DNA of 64,000 nucleotides from Streptomyces sp. SAT1 (GCF_001654495.1 NZ_CP015849.1:744001-808000); one strand, 5' to 3'. Positions 35,608 to 44,630 are shown, numbered from the stretch's first letter. Numbers and translations are program-made. Notes: generated from the letters alone by a model not told the origin.

Positions 35608-35722
35608 ACTGATGTCGAACGCGACTCGAACTTGATCAGCGTCTTCGCACTTCAGCGGACACGTAGGCGGCGGCCTTCGTCTGATCCTGTGCCCCGTCAC
35701 AGAGTGGATCAACGCGAAGGCC

Positions 35723-36600
35723 GTGGTCGTGAGTCTGGTGCATCAGGGTGTCCTGCGGGATGCGTTCGCGGAAGTGTCCCACTTCCGGTCGGAGCTGTAC
35801 GCGAGCCTGACCGCGCGGGGCGACACGTTGTTCGAGTTGCGCGACGCGCTGCTGTGTACGGACGGGCCGGTCCGTACGCTGGTTGATCTCGCGCTTGCTC
35901 CCGAGCACCGCCGTGGACACGGGGCTCTGTACGGAGGACTCAACCAGGGCCGGATCGACGTCGCACGGCTGCGTCGTGCCCTGGCTGGGATGCCGTTGCC
36001 GAGGGCGGCAGACGGTCGGCTCGTGCTGGCGGTGGATGTCTCGCCGTGGCTGCGGCCGGACGCCAACACGTGTGCTGACCGGTCCTTCTGCCACACGTTC
36101 GGGCGAGGTGAGGGCAGGCATCAGATGGTGCCCGGCCGGCCGTACTCGGTGGTGGCCGCGCTGGAGACAGGCCGTACGTCCTGGACGGCGGTGCTGGACG
36201 CGTTCCGCCTGAAGCCCGGCGCCGATGTCGCCGCGGTGACCACGGCCCAGATCCGCGAGGTCGTCGAGCGACTGGTCGCCGCCGGCCAGTGGCGGCCGGG
36301 TGACCCGGAGGTCCTGGTCGTGCTGGACGCCGGATACGATGCCCCGCGCATCGCCAGGGTGTCGGACGCCGCGTCACCCGGTCTGAACGGAGCCGGCCGA
36401 GGATCTCCCCGGGCAGACCGTTGAGCAGGTCCTCGCAACCTGGGGCACCGAGCAGGCCGTGACGTTCACGGACACCCGGACACCCGGCTCTACGAGAAGG
36501 CGGGCGCGCAGGCGTGGGACCGGCTGCACCCACGGTTGAACGGAGACGGGTTTCGTGGTTCTGAGCAGCGAGCAGCTCGCCACGCCTCTCTCCGACGTGG
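35723..36600 (+). pseudogene. Broken DDE transposase (NF041680/IS701-like)
   Basis: From GTG 35723 the frame reads SLVHQGVLRDAFAEVSHFRS, then LVLAVDVSPWLRPDANTCAD (first Asp), YSVVAALETGRTSWTAVLDA and VVLDAGYDAPRIA (second Asp), and stops at 36424. Beyond it another frame gives LPGQTVEQVLATWGTEQAV and a later piece KAGAQAWDRLHPRL, up to about 36540. The match is to a large DDE transposase family in Streptomyces of about 400 residues or more. With a frameshift near 36380 and a deletion around 36475, the Glu-containing third part is missing, so it is probably inactive. Confidence 0.75.
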
Positions 36601-36704
36601 ACACCTCAGTTTTTCCCCAGGGCGAGTGGCGTCAGGTTCGCTTCTACGACATCACCACGTTGGGCGGAGTGCTCTTCAGCGCATGGGATTGATGATCACG
36701 TAAC

Positions 36705-36724
36705 CGTTAAACGACAAGTTCAGG
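36705..36724 (+). repeat. Right terminal inverted repeat
   Basis: Perfect reverse complement of 35588-35607. Confidence 0.9.
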
Positions 36725-36801
36725 CCGTGTATCGGAAGTTCTATCAGCGGAGCTGAACGAGGGTTGATATTCAGGGTGCGGTGCCCGGGGCGGGCTGAGA
36801 C

Positions 36802-37674
36802 TCAGGCACCGCACCGTTCCAGGAAGCCGGCGAGGCTACGGTTCGCCCAGGGCGGGATGGCGTGCGGAAGCGCGTGATGGGACACATCCGGGAGCACGGT
36901 CGTTGCGACGCGTGGCAGCAGCGCCTCGGCGCGGGCGGCCACCTTGGAGGGGCCATGGGTTCTGCTGCTTCCGGCGAGGAGCAACAGGATCGGCAGGTCC
37001 AGGCCACGCAGGGCGTCCGGTGCCGGGCGCGGCCCGGTTACGGGTCGGAGAGAGGGGAAACCGGCGGCTGCCTCTTGGAGGGCGAGCGAGTCGGGATCGA
37101 GGGCGGAGCCTTTGGTCTCCCACTCCAGGAAGGCGCGGACCCGGCGGGGCGTGTTCCGCAGCAGCATGGGCAGTGCGTGCATCAGGTAGGCCGGGCTGAA
37201 CCCGGCGAAGCACTGGGTCGGGTCCAGAAGGGCCAGGCGGCGTATCCGGTCGGGCGCGCGCATGGCGTGATGCAGCGCGATCCAGGCGCCGTACGAGTGT
37301 CCGCCCAGGTCGGTCTCGGCCACTCCGAGGGCGTCGAGGAGCGCGTCCAGCCAGGCCGACAGGTCGGCGACCGTACGGGGGCGGCGGTCGCCGTCGGGAG
37401 TGCTACGTCCGGGGGCGCCGATCAAGTCGACGGCGAACACCCGGTGGGTGCGGGACAGTTCGGCGGCCTGCGCGTACCAGGACGCGGAGGTTGCGCCCCC
37501 TCCGCCGGGCAGGAGGACGAGCGAGGGCCTGTCGGCCGGGCCGCATACGTTGACGTGTGTCGTGCCGAAGGGCGTGGGAACGGTCGCCGTCTCGCGAGCG
37601 GCAGGCCACTTGCTCATGACCTTGTCGTAGGCCATGAGGAAGTTGTCGGCGTCGTACGTATCGCGAGCGTTCAT
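36802..37674 (-). CDS. Alpha/beta-fold hydrolase
   Basis: A 290-residue hydrolase. It has the oxyanion strand LVLLPGGGGATSASWY, the nucleophile elbow GGHSYGAW with the catalytic Ser, an acid in the LPILLLLAGSS-following region, and the catalytic His in LPDVSHHALPH. There is no signal peptide. ATG 37674 follows GAGGAG on the minus strand. It is divergent from a MarR regulator, with a large dyad between them, so a MarR-controlled detoxification or ester-hydrolysis function is likely; substrate unknown. Confidence 0.88.
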   Translation of the reverse strand: MNARDTYDADNFLMAYDKVMSKWPAARETATVPTPFGTTHVNVCGPADRPSLVLLPGGGGATSASWYAQAAELSRTHRVFAVDLIGAPGRSTPDGDRRPRTVADLSAWLDALLDALGVAETDLGGHSYGAWIALHHAMRAPDRIRRLALLDPTQCFAGFSPAYLMHALPMLLRNTPRRVRAFLEWETKGSALDPDSLALQEAAAGFPSLRPVTGPRPAPDALRGLDLPILLLLAGSSRTHGPSKVAARAEALLPRVATTVLPDVSHHALPHAIPPWANRSLAGFLERCGA

Positions 37675-37693
37675 GAACGGCGACTCCTCTATT

Positions 37694-37726
37694 ATCTCGC
37701 TCAGCAAGATACTTGTTGGGCGAGAT
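37694..37726. promoter_or_regulatory. MarR operator in the divergent promoter
   Basis: A 33-base dyad centred at 37710: outer arms ATCTCGC (37694-37700) and GCGAGAT (37720-37726), inner arms CAAG (37705-37708) and CTTG (37712-37715), sharing one axis. It covers the region between the hydrolase and marR starts, which are 70 bases apart, and should control both. Confidence 0.75.
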
Positions 37727-37744
37727 GATACGTGGAGGTGGTCC

Positions 37745-38218
37745 GTGCCCGATCAGGAGGGTGAGGAACTCGTCGAACGCGCCGAGCCGGGGCCCGAGAT
37801 GGAGATCGTCCATCTGCTGCGCGCGGTGGCCGTCGACCTGGCCAGGCACAGCACCCGGTTCGCACAGCGCAACGGCATGCACCCCACCGACGTGCGTGCG
37901 CTGATCGCCCTGATGGACGCCGCCCGCGCCGGCGAGGAGACCACAGCAGGCCGCCTGGGCACCGCTCTCGGGCTCAACTCGGCAGGAACCACAGCACTGG
38001 TCGACCGCCTGGAACGGGCCGGGCATGTGCGGCGGGTGCGCGATGCGCGCGACCGCCGCAAGGTCACCATCGAAGTGGACGAGCGGGCGGTCGCCCTCGG
38101 CTGGTCCCACTTCGGACCGCTCATCGATCGGGCGGTGGACCTGCTGCGGGAATACGACGAGCGGGAACTGGCCGCGGTCAGGGGCTTTCTGACTGGGATG
38201 CGGAAGGCAACGGTCTAG
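37745..38218 (+). CDS. MarR-family regulator
   Basis: A 157-residue winged-helix repressor. It contains NGMHPTDVRALIALMDAARA, the recognition helix region GLNSAGTTALVDRLERAGHV, and the wing RRVRDARDRRKVTIEVDER. GTG 37745 follows GGAGGTGG (37733-37740). MarR proteins bind phenolic or oxidant ligands and release divergent targets; here the alpha/beta hydrolase. An IS630 remnant lies directly after the stop. Confidence 0.9.
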   Translation: MPDQEGEELVERAEPGPEMEIVHLLRAVAVDLARHSTRFAQRNGMHPTDVRALIALMDAARAGEETTAGRLGTALGLNSAGTTALVDRLERAGHVRRVRDARDRRKVTIEVDERAVALGWSHFGPLIDRAVDLLREYDERELAAVRGFLTGMRKATV

Positions 38219-38238
38219 GATTATCTCGAATACGCTGG

Positions 38239-39332
38239 TTACGGCCGCTCGTTGATGGCCTCGACGAGAACGGTTACCTCGTAACGAACCGTGAGTTCAG
38301 TGAGGCAGCCGTCTATGAGGTGGCTGCGGTACTGGATGTGGCGGAGACCGCGTCGGACGGTCTGGACGAGGTGTTCGGGGGTGCTGAAGGCGACGTTGGA
38401 AAGCCAGCCGCGCCGCAGCAGTGACCAGATGCCTTCGACGGGGTTGAGGTCGGGTGCGTAGGGCGGCAGGTAGTAGATGGCCGGCCAGTCCTGGGCTGCC
38501 GCCCATTCCCGCAGGTCAGCGGCCTTGTGGACGTTGAGATTGTCCAGACCAGGACGATCGGGCCGCCGAGCTGCCGGTGTGCTGCGATCAGCAGGCCGCG
38601 GTAGTCGCGCCAGGAGAAACTCTTGCGTCCGTCGCGGTTGCCGTCGTCGCGGCGGGGCCGATAGATCAGCCTCGAGCGGTGACCGGGTTTGTAGCAGGTC
38701 TGCGCTGCGATGGAGATGCGTCCGCGGGAGCGGCCGCGGACCCGCACCACCGGGGTTCGACCGCGCTGTGACCAGGTCTTCGCCTGCGGCGGCGTCATGG
38801 AGAAGCCGGTTCGTCCTCGAAGACGAGCCAGGCTCCACGGGCCGCCGCGAGTCTTCCGCGCAGGGCCAGGTCTCCTTCACCCGCCCGGCCACGGCTTCCT
38901 CGTCGCGTTCCAGGGCCCGGCGGGCGGGGACCTGGCAGGACCAGCCGTTGCGCACCAGCAGCTCGCGCACGCCCTGGATGGTGTAGGTCAGGTGGAAGCG
39001 CCGGCCGATCACGGTCTTGATCCGGCTCAGGGTCCAGCGCTGGTCCTGCCAGCCGTGCGCGGCCGGCCCCTTGGCCAGCTCCGCCTCCAGTTGCGCGAAC
39101 TGCTTCTCGCTCAGTCTCGGCAAAGACGCCGGCCCTGCGACCGCAGAGCGTGCGGCCCGTCTTCCGCCCACGCCTGCCGCCACCGCTGCACCGACCGGAC
39201 ACTGACGCGCAGGTCCTTGGCGATCACCGAACTCGCCTTGCCCCGGGCGAACCGCTCGGCCGCCTGGAGCCGTAACCCCTCGCGGAACTGCTGCCGTTCG
39301 GCAGTCAGCCCGCCCCCTTGTGGATACCGCAT
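38239..39332 (-). pseudogene. IS630-family transposase, frameshifted
   Basis: From ATG 39332: LQAAERFARGKASSVIAKDL and VSVRSVQRWRQAWAEDGPHA (helix-turn-helix). After a shift near 39125: LPRLSEKQFAQLEAELAKGP and the winged RWTLSRIKTVIGRRFHLTYT, then in another frame WLVFEDEPASP (first Asp of DDE), then TPPQAKTWSQRGRTPVV and SWRDYRGLLIAAHRQLGGPI, then LDNLNVHKA and YLPPYAPDLNPVEGIWSLL (second Asp and Glu). At least three frameshifts break it. The element inserted just after marR, at 38219-38238, beside the sequence ATTATCTCG, which copies half of the MarR operator. Confidence 0.82.
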
Positions 39333-39582
39333 GCCCCGGTGATACCCCAGGAGACTGCCACCCGCCAGCCCCTACGACACCACGAGTTCAACATCAGTAA
39401 CGGCCGTGCCGGGGCTGTCGCCATCCCGCCCGCACGGCTCCCCGCCGCCTCCATGGTGTACGCGCGCACTCCCGCACCCAGAACTATGGTGTCCCACCAC
39501 ATACGCCTCTGACCTGCACGTTCCTACGGTGTGGCGACACGCGACACGTAATCGTCCCCGCCGAACGCCAGGAAGTGGTGCC

Positions 39583-41070
39583 ATGTCCTCCCCCGCGACC
39601 GCTCCGCCCACCCCTTCGAACCTCCCCCGCATCGTCGCCGCCAGCCTGATCGGGACCACCATCGAGTGGTACGACTTCTTCCTGTACGGGTCCGCCGCCG
39701 CGCTGGTGTTCAACAAGCTGTTCTTCCCGGACTCGGATCCGCTGGTGGGGACGCTGCTGTCGTTCCTGACGTACGCGGTCGGGTTCGCGGCGCGGCCGTT
39801 GGGCGCGCTGGTGTTCGGGCACTACGGCGACCGGCTGGGACGCAAGAAGCTGCTGGTGATCAGCCTGCTCATGATGGGCGGGGCGACGTTCGCCATCGGG
39901 CTGCTCCCCACGCACGCGAGCGTGGGCTCGGCGGCTCCGGTACTGCTCACCACCTTGCGGCTCGTCCAGGGGTTCGCGCTCGGCGGTGAATGGGGCGGGG
40001 CCGTGCTGCTGGTGTCGGAGCACGGGGACGCGCGGCGGCGGGGCTTCTGGGCCTCCTGGCCGCAGACCGGCGCGCCGGCGGGGCAACTGCTCGCCACGGG
40101 TGTGCTGTCGCTGCTGACCGCCTTGCTGTCCGACGACGCCTTCGGAAGTTGGGGCTGGCGGATCCCGTTCCTGCTGTCCGGGGTACTCGTCATGGTCGGT
40201 CTCTGGATCCGTCTGTCCGTCGACGAATCACCCGTGTTCCGTCAGGCCCTGGCACAGGCCGAGGCCCGCAAGGCGGCACGGGCGGACGACCCCGGGGCCC
40301 AGGCGGAGAAGCTGCCGCTCGTCTCCGTGCTCCGGCACCACTGGCGTGACGTCCTGATCGCGATGGGCGCCCGTATGGCGGAGAACATCAGCTACTACGT
40401 CATCACCGCCTTCATCCTCGTCTACGCCACCACGTCCGCCGGGGTGTCCAAGCAGACCGCGCTCAACGCCGTACTGATCGCCTCCGCCGTGCACTTCGCG
40501 GTGATCCCCGCCTGGGGCGCCCTCTCGGACCGGATCGGGCGCCGCCCGGTCTACCTGCTGGGCGCGGCCGGTGTCGGGCTGTGGATGTTCCCGTTCTTCT
40601 CGTTGATCGACACCGGAGGCTTCGGCAACCTCATCCTCGCGGTGACCGTGGGACTCGTCCTGCACGGCGCCATGTACGCCCCGCAGGCCGCCTTCTTCTC
40701 CGAGATGTTCGCGACGCGGATGCGGTACTCGGGAGCGTCCATCGGCGCCCAGTTCGCCTCGGTCGCCGCGGGCGCGCCCGCCCCGCTGATCGCCACGGCG
40801 CTGCTCTCCGACTACGACAGCTCCACCCCGATCTCCCTGTACGTCATCGCCGCGTCGGTGCTGACGCTGATCGCCGTGGGCGTGGCCAAGGAGACCCGAC
40901 ACCGTGATCTCGCCGCTGCCGAAGGCGCCGACGCCTCCTTCGATGCCGTCGGCGACGGTGCCACTGCCAGTGCCGGTGCCAGTGCCGGTGCCGGTGCCGG
41001 TGCCGGTGCCGGTGCCGTGGAGGACGGTGAACCTGCGGCGGGCGACGCCGACACCGCCCGCGCTGTCTGA
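39583..41070 (+). CDS. MHS-family (metabolite:H+ symporter) MFS transporter
   Basis: A 495-residue, 12-helix transporter. It shows the MHS signatures IGTTIEWYDFFLYGSAAAL, GFAARPLGALVFGHYGDRLG (motif A), RLVQGFALGGEWGGAVLLVS and a second SDRIGRRP loop. Relatives carry organic acids such as citrate, shikimate or ketoglutarate, or compatible solutes, with protons. The C-terminal tail (about 450-480) is an Ala/Gly repeat from hexamer DNA repeats (GCCGGT, 40972-41015). The gene is convergent with a PucR-type regulator and a hydroxybutyrate dehydrogenase and probably supplies their substrate. Confidence 0.88.
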   Translation: MSSPATAPPTPSNLPRIVAASLIGTTIEWYDFFLYGSAAALVFNKLFFPDSDPLVGTLLSFLTYAVGFAARPLGALVFGHYGDRLGRKKLLVISLLMMGGATFAIGLLPTHASVGSAAPVLLTTLRLVQGFALGGEWGGAVLLVSEHGDARRRGFWASWPQTGAPAGQLLATGVLSLLTALLSDDAFGSWGWRIPFLLSGVLVMVGLWIRLSVDESPVFRQALAQAEARKAARADDPGAQAEKLPLVSVLRHHWRDVLIAMGARMAENISYYVITAFILVYATTSAGVSKQTALNAVLIASAVHFAVIPAWGALSDRIGRRPVYLLGAAGVGLWMFPFFSLIDTGGFGNLILAVTVGLVLHGAMYAPQAAFFSEMFATRMRYSGASIGAQFASVAAGAPAPLIATALLSDYDSSTPISLYVIAASVLTLIAVGVAKETRHRDLAAAEGADASFDAVGDGATASAGASAGAGAGAGAGAVEDGEPAAGDADTARAV

Positions 41071-41096
41071 TTCCGCCGCTCTCACTCCCCCGGGGG

Positions 41097-41146
41097 CCCC
41101 TCCCCCCTCCCCCTCCTCCCCTTCCCTCCTCTCTCTCCCCCCTCCC
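41097..41146 (+). repeat. 50-base pure pyrimidine tract
   Basis: Every base from 41097 to 41146 on the plus strand is C or T (runs of 3-7 C separated by T). It lies in the 78-base gap between convergent genes and is preceded by CCCCCGGGGG. It may form triplex structure or slow polymerases; it may also help end transcription from both sides. Confidence 0.8.
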
Positions 41147-41148
41147 GA

Positions 41149-43140
41149 TCAGCCCCGTGCAGGCGAGGACAGGCGGTGCAGCCGCAGGGCGAGTTGGATC
41201 TCCAGCACGCGGGCGGGTGTCTGCCAGTCCTCGCCGAGCAGGCGGCCGACGCGTTCCAGGCGCTGGGCGACGGTGTTGACGTGGACGTGGAGCTCGTCCT
41301 TGGTGCGGACGGGGCTCATGCCGCAGGCGAAGTACGCCTCCAGGGTGCGTACGAGGTCCGTGCCCCGGCGGTCGTCGTAGGCGGTGACCCGGCCTATGGT
41401 GCGGTCCACGAACCCGGCGACGTCACGCTCGCCGGCCAGGAGCAGGCCGAGGAAGCCGAAGTCCTCGGCGGCGGCGCCGTCGCCGGTGCGGCCGAGCAGG
41501 CGCAGGGCCTCCAGGCTGCGCTGGGCCTCGGCGTAGGCGGCCGTGGCCGTACCGGGGTGGGCGGCCAGGTCGTCGACGGGCGCGGAGGCGCCCACCGTGA
41601 CCGCCTCGTGGACGGCGGTGCCCAGGTGGCGGGCGGTGCGGCGGGCCAGTTCCGTCGCGGTGGCGCCGCGCTGGAGGGGGAGCAGGAGGACCGTGCCGCC
41701 GTCGCGGGCGGCGGCGAGGCCGTGCCGGGTGGCGGCCAGGTGGGAGGCGGCCGACCACAGCCGGCGGCGGGCGTCGGCCTCCTGGTCCGCGTCGGCGGCG
41801 GGTGTGTCGAGGCGGGCGGCGAGGACGACGTAGGTGGCGTCCAGGTCGGCGTGGAGCCGGGTGGCGCGCTCGCGCAGCAGGCGGGGGTCTCGGTCACGGG
41901 CGTCCAGGAGATCGTCGAGGAGTTCGCCGCGGACGCGCTGCTCGGCCTCGGCGGCGGAGCGGCGGGCGAGCAGGAGCAGGGAGGTGACCATCGCGGCGCG
42001 CTCCAGGGTGCGCTGGTCGACGGGGTCGAGACCGTGGTGGCCGCGGAGCACGAGTGCGCCGAGCAGTTCGCCGCCCGCGGTGACGGCGGCGACCCAGTCG
42101 TCGCCGTGGCGGACCGCGTGTCCTTCGGCCCGGGACGCTTCCAGGGCGTCGGCGGGTGCCGCGGCGGCTTCGCTGAACTCGACGGTGCCGTCTTCCAGGA
42201 CCTGGGAGACGGCGGCTGCCACGTCGTGGACTCCGCCGCCGCGCAGGACCAGTTCGGCGAGGCGGTCGTGGACGTCGGAGGCGCGTTCGATGACGGCGCT
42301 GCGGTCGCGGATGATCTCGTTGGCGCGTTCCAGGCCGGCGAGGGCGGCGCGGGTCTCGGTGAGCAGGTTGGCGCTGTCGATGGCGGCCGCGGCGAGGGCG
42401 GCGAAGGAGCCGAGCAGGGCGATCTGCTCCCGTTCGAAGACCCGGGCCCGGCGGTCGGCGGCGAACAGTACGCCGATGACGTGCGGGCCGAGCATGAGCG
42501 GGACGCCGAGGATGGCGACCAGTCCTTCGTCCTGCACGCCGGCGTCGATGGTGCCGGTGTGCTGGAACCGGGCGTCCTTGAAGTAGTCGTCGGTGACGTA
42601 CGGGCGGGCCGTCTGGGCGACCAGGCCGCCCAGTCCCTCCCCCATGCCCAGGCGCAGTTGCTGGAAGCGGGCCGCCACCGAGCCCTCGGTGACCCGCATG
42701 TAGGTGTCCTTGCGGGCGGGGTCGTTGAGCGTGAGGTAGGCGACGTCGGTGCCGAGGAGCGACCGGGCGCGCTGCACGATGGCCTGGAGCACCGCGTCGA
42801 GGTCTCTGAGACCGGCCAGGTCGTGGGCGGTCTCGAACAGGGCCGACAGTTCGGCCTCGCGGCGTCTGCGTCCTTCCAGTTCGGCGCGTACGCGCAGGGC
42901 GAGCAGCTTGGCGTGGTCGAGGGCGGCGATCCACTCGGCGGGCCGGCCTTCGGCGCGGGCGAGCAGCACCGGCTGTTCGTAGGCGGTGGCGGGTGCGCCG
43001 CGGGCCAGCAGTTCGAGGAACGGGGTGCCCGCGCTGCCGTCGGGCGGGGGTGCGGCGCCGCCGGGCGGGGCGGCGGTGCCGGTCGGCGGGCCCGCGTCGG
43101 CGGCGGGGCGCCCGGCGGACTGCGCGTGATCGCTGGACAT
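41149..43140 (-). CDS. PucR/CdaR-type regulator with GAF domain
   Basis: A 663-residue regulator. The first 40 residues are Pro/Ala/Gly-rich. A GAF domain follows (about 105-255: AHDLAGLRDLDAVLQAIVQR, AYLTLNDPARKDTYMRV, GVPLMLGPHVIGVLFAADR), then a helical linker, a region with PucR-like features (about 400-600), and a C-terminal HTH_30 domain (RTKDELHVHVNTVAQRLERV). Such proteins activate catabolic genes on binding a small acid. ATG 43140 chosen; ATG 43158 is possible. It lies 76 bases from the dehydrogenase gene, same strand, and likely regulates it and the MHS transporter. Confidence 0.85.
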   Translation of the reverse strand: MSSDHAQSAGRPAADAGPPTGTAAPPGGAAPPPDGSAGTPFLELLARGAPATAYEQPVLLARAEGRPAEWIAALDHAKLLALRVRAELEGRRRREAELSALFETAHDLAGLRDLDAVLQAIVQRARSLLGTDVAYLTLNDPARKDTYMRVTEGSVAARFQQLRLGMGEGLGGLVAQTARPYVTDDYFKDARFQHTGTIDAGVQDEGLVAILGVPLMLGPHVIGVLFAADRRARVFEREQIALLGSFAALAAAAIDSANLLTETRAALAGLERANEIIRDRSAVIERASDVHDRLAELVLRGGGVHDVAAAVSQVLEDGTVEFSEAAAAPADALEASRAEGHAVRHGDDWVAAVTAGGELLGALVLRGHHGLDPVDQRTLERAAMVTSLLLLARRSAAEAEQRVRGELLDDLLDARDRDPRLLRERATRLHADLDATYVVLAARLDTPAADADQEADARRRLWSAASHLAATRHGLAAARDGGTVLLLPLQRGATATELARRTARHLGTAVHEAVTVGASAPVDDLAAHPGTATAAYAEAQRSLEALRLLGRTGDGAAAEDFGFLGLLLAGERDVAGFVDRTIGRVTAYDDRRGTDLVRTLEAYFACGMSPVRTKDELHVHVNTVAQRLERVGRLLGEDWQTPARVLEIQLALRLHRLSSPARG

Positions 43141-43216
43141 GCTCACAGGATTCCCCATCGGCCCGTGGTCCGCCGGGCCCTGTGGAAAACTCCGCTCGCG
43201 GTGACGACGGTGCAGG

Positions 43217-44017
43217 TCAGTGGGCGGTCCAGCCGCCGTCGAGGACCAGCGAGCTGCCGGTGACGAAGGAGCCGTGCGGGCCGCACAGGTAGGCCACGGC
43301 CTCGGCGACCTCCTCCGGTTCGATCAGGCGTTTGACGGCGCTGTCCTTCAGCAGGATGTCGGAGAGGACCCGGTCCTCGGGTACGCCGTGGGCCTCGGCC
43401 TGGTCGGCGAGCTGCCGTTCGACCAGGGGGGTGCGCACATAGGCGGGGTTGACGCAGTTGGAGGTGACTCCGTGCGGGGCGCCTTCGAGGGCGGCCGTCT
43501 TGGACAGGCCCTCCAGGCCGTGCTTGGCGGCGACGTACGCCGATTTGTAGGCGGAGGCGCGCAGGCCGTGCACCGAGGAGATGTTGACGATCCGGCCCCA
43601 TGCCTGTCCGTACATGTGCGGCAGGGCGCCGCGGATGAGCCGGAAGGGTGCTTCGAGCATCACGGTCAGCACGGTGTGGAAGACGTCGGGCGGGAACTCC
43701 TCGATGGGCCGTACCAGCTGGATCCCGGCGTTGTTGACGAGCACGTCGGTGCCCGCCGCCGCGTGTTCGGCGGCGTCGAGGTCGGTGAGGTCGAGGACGT
43801 GGGGCTCGAGGACGCCCGGGAGGTGGGCGGAGTGTGCGGCGAGTGCGGCCAGGCCCTCCGCGTCCCGGTCGACGGCTCTGACCTTTGCTCCCGCGGCGGC
43901 CAGCCGGAGCGCGCAGGCGCGGCCGATCCCGCCGGCGGCGCCCGTGACGAGCGCGGTGCGGCCGTCGAGGTCGAGCGGGGGGCCTTGAGGGGCAGGGTGC
44001 GGGCTGGGCGAGGTCAT
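43217..44017 (-). CDS. bdhA: 3-hydroxybutyrate dehydrogenase (SDR)
   Basis: A 266-residue classical short-chain dehydrogenase, expected to interconvert (R)-3-hydroxybutyrate and acetoacetate with NAD+. The cofactor motif is TGAAGGIG (25-32), the structural NNAG at 95-98, and the catalytic Ser148 with Tyr161-x3-Lys165 in SSVHG and YVAAKHG. The sequence of this family (VHGLRASAYKSAYVAAKHGL and NPAYVRTPLVERQ) matches bacterial BdhA well. It sits between a Nudix gene and a PucR regulator, on the same strand as both. An organic-acid/ketone-body catabolism unit with the MHS transporter is inferred. Confidence 0.88.
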   Translation of the reverse strand: MTSPSPHPAPQGPPLDLDGRTALVTGAAGGIGRACALRLAAAGAKVRAVDRDAEGLAALAAHSAHLPGVLEPHVLDLTDLDAAEHAAAGTDVLVNNAGIQLVRPIEEFPPDVFHTVLTVMLEAPFRLIRGALPHMYGQAWGRIVNISSVHGLRASAYKSAYVAAKHGLEGLSKTAALEGAPHGVTSNCVNPAYVRTPLVERQLADQAEAHGVPEDRVLSDILLKDSAVKRLIEPEEVAEAVAYLCGPHGSFVTGSSLVLDGGWTAH

Positions 44018-44071
44018 GTGTCGACCTTAGGCAGGCCCCCCGCCCCGCTACATGTGGGCGCGGCCCACACT

Positions 44072-44551
44072 TCAGCCAAGGTCCGTAGTGTCGAACCACG
44101 TGGGGGCGTCGGACAGGGCCTGCTTGATCCGGAACAGGGCGAATTCGTTGAGCTCGGGCAGCGCGTCCACCGTGAACCAGCCGACCTCGAGTGATTCGTC
44201 GTCGTTGACCCGGGCCTCGCCGCCCACGGCACGGCAGCGGAAGGTGATGTCCATGTACTGGCAGACGTCGCCGTTGGCGTAGGTGACGGGGGACAGTGCC
44301 TGGACCAGGACCAGCCGTTCGGTGACGCAGTGCACCGCGGTCTCCTCGTGCACCTCGCGCACGGCGCAGGCGGCGGGCTGCTCCCCGGGCTCGGGGATCC
44401 CGCCGATCACCGACCACTTGCCGGTGTCGGAGCGGCGGCCCAGCAGGACCCTGCCCTCGTCGTCGAAGACCACGGCGGTGACCCCGGGCAGCCACAGCAG
44501 CTGGTTGCCCGCCGAGGCCCGGATCGTGCGGATGAAGTCAGGAGTAGCCAT
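44072..44551 (-). CDS. Nudix hydrolase
   Basis: A 159-residue hydrolase of nucleoside diphosphate-X compounds. The Nudix box reads GGIPEPGEQPAACAVREVHE then ETAV (Gx5Ex7REUxEExGU form), with the metal-binding Glu residues present. Start MATPDFIRTIR at 44551. The sequence LPGVTAVVFDDEGRVLLGRR is typical of MutT-like or ADP-ribose-type members in Streptomyces. Substrate not assignable. Located directly upstream of bdhA (54-base gap), same strand. Confidence 0.9.
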   Translation of the reverse strand: MATPDFIRTIRASAGNQLLWLPGVTAVVFDDEGRVLLGRRSDTGKWSVIGGIPEPGEQPAACAVREVHEETAVHCVTERLVLVQALSPVTYANGDVCQYMDITFRCRAVGGEARVNDDESLEVGWFTVDALPELNEFALFRIKQALSDAPTWFDTTDLG

Positions 44552-44630
44552 GGGGCCGACCCTAACGGGCGGATGTCCCAGGTCACCGCCCGGTCCGCGG
44601 GGCGGCCGGGCGCGTCCGACCGGCGTACGG

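Larger units (their letters stand above)
35588..36724 (+). mobile_element. Insertion sequence with perfect 20-bp terminal inverted repeats
   Basis: CCTGAACTTGTCGTTTAACG at 35588-35607 is exactly complementary to CGTTAAACGACAAGTTCAGG at 36705-36724, giving an element of 1137 bases. The flanks (AGTC left, CCGT right) show no clear target duplication. Inside is a damaged DDE transposase. The length is short for this group, which fits an internal deletion. Confidence 0.88.

Noticed and set aside
35588..36724. A target-site duplication around the IS
   Set aside because: The four bases on each side (AGTC and CCGT) do not match, so no duplication can be claimed.
41176..43263. A 695-codon open frame opposite the PucR-type gene
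   Set aside because: Same reason: low-complexity shadow of a well-supported gene with clear GAF and HTH domains.
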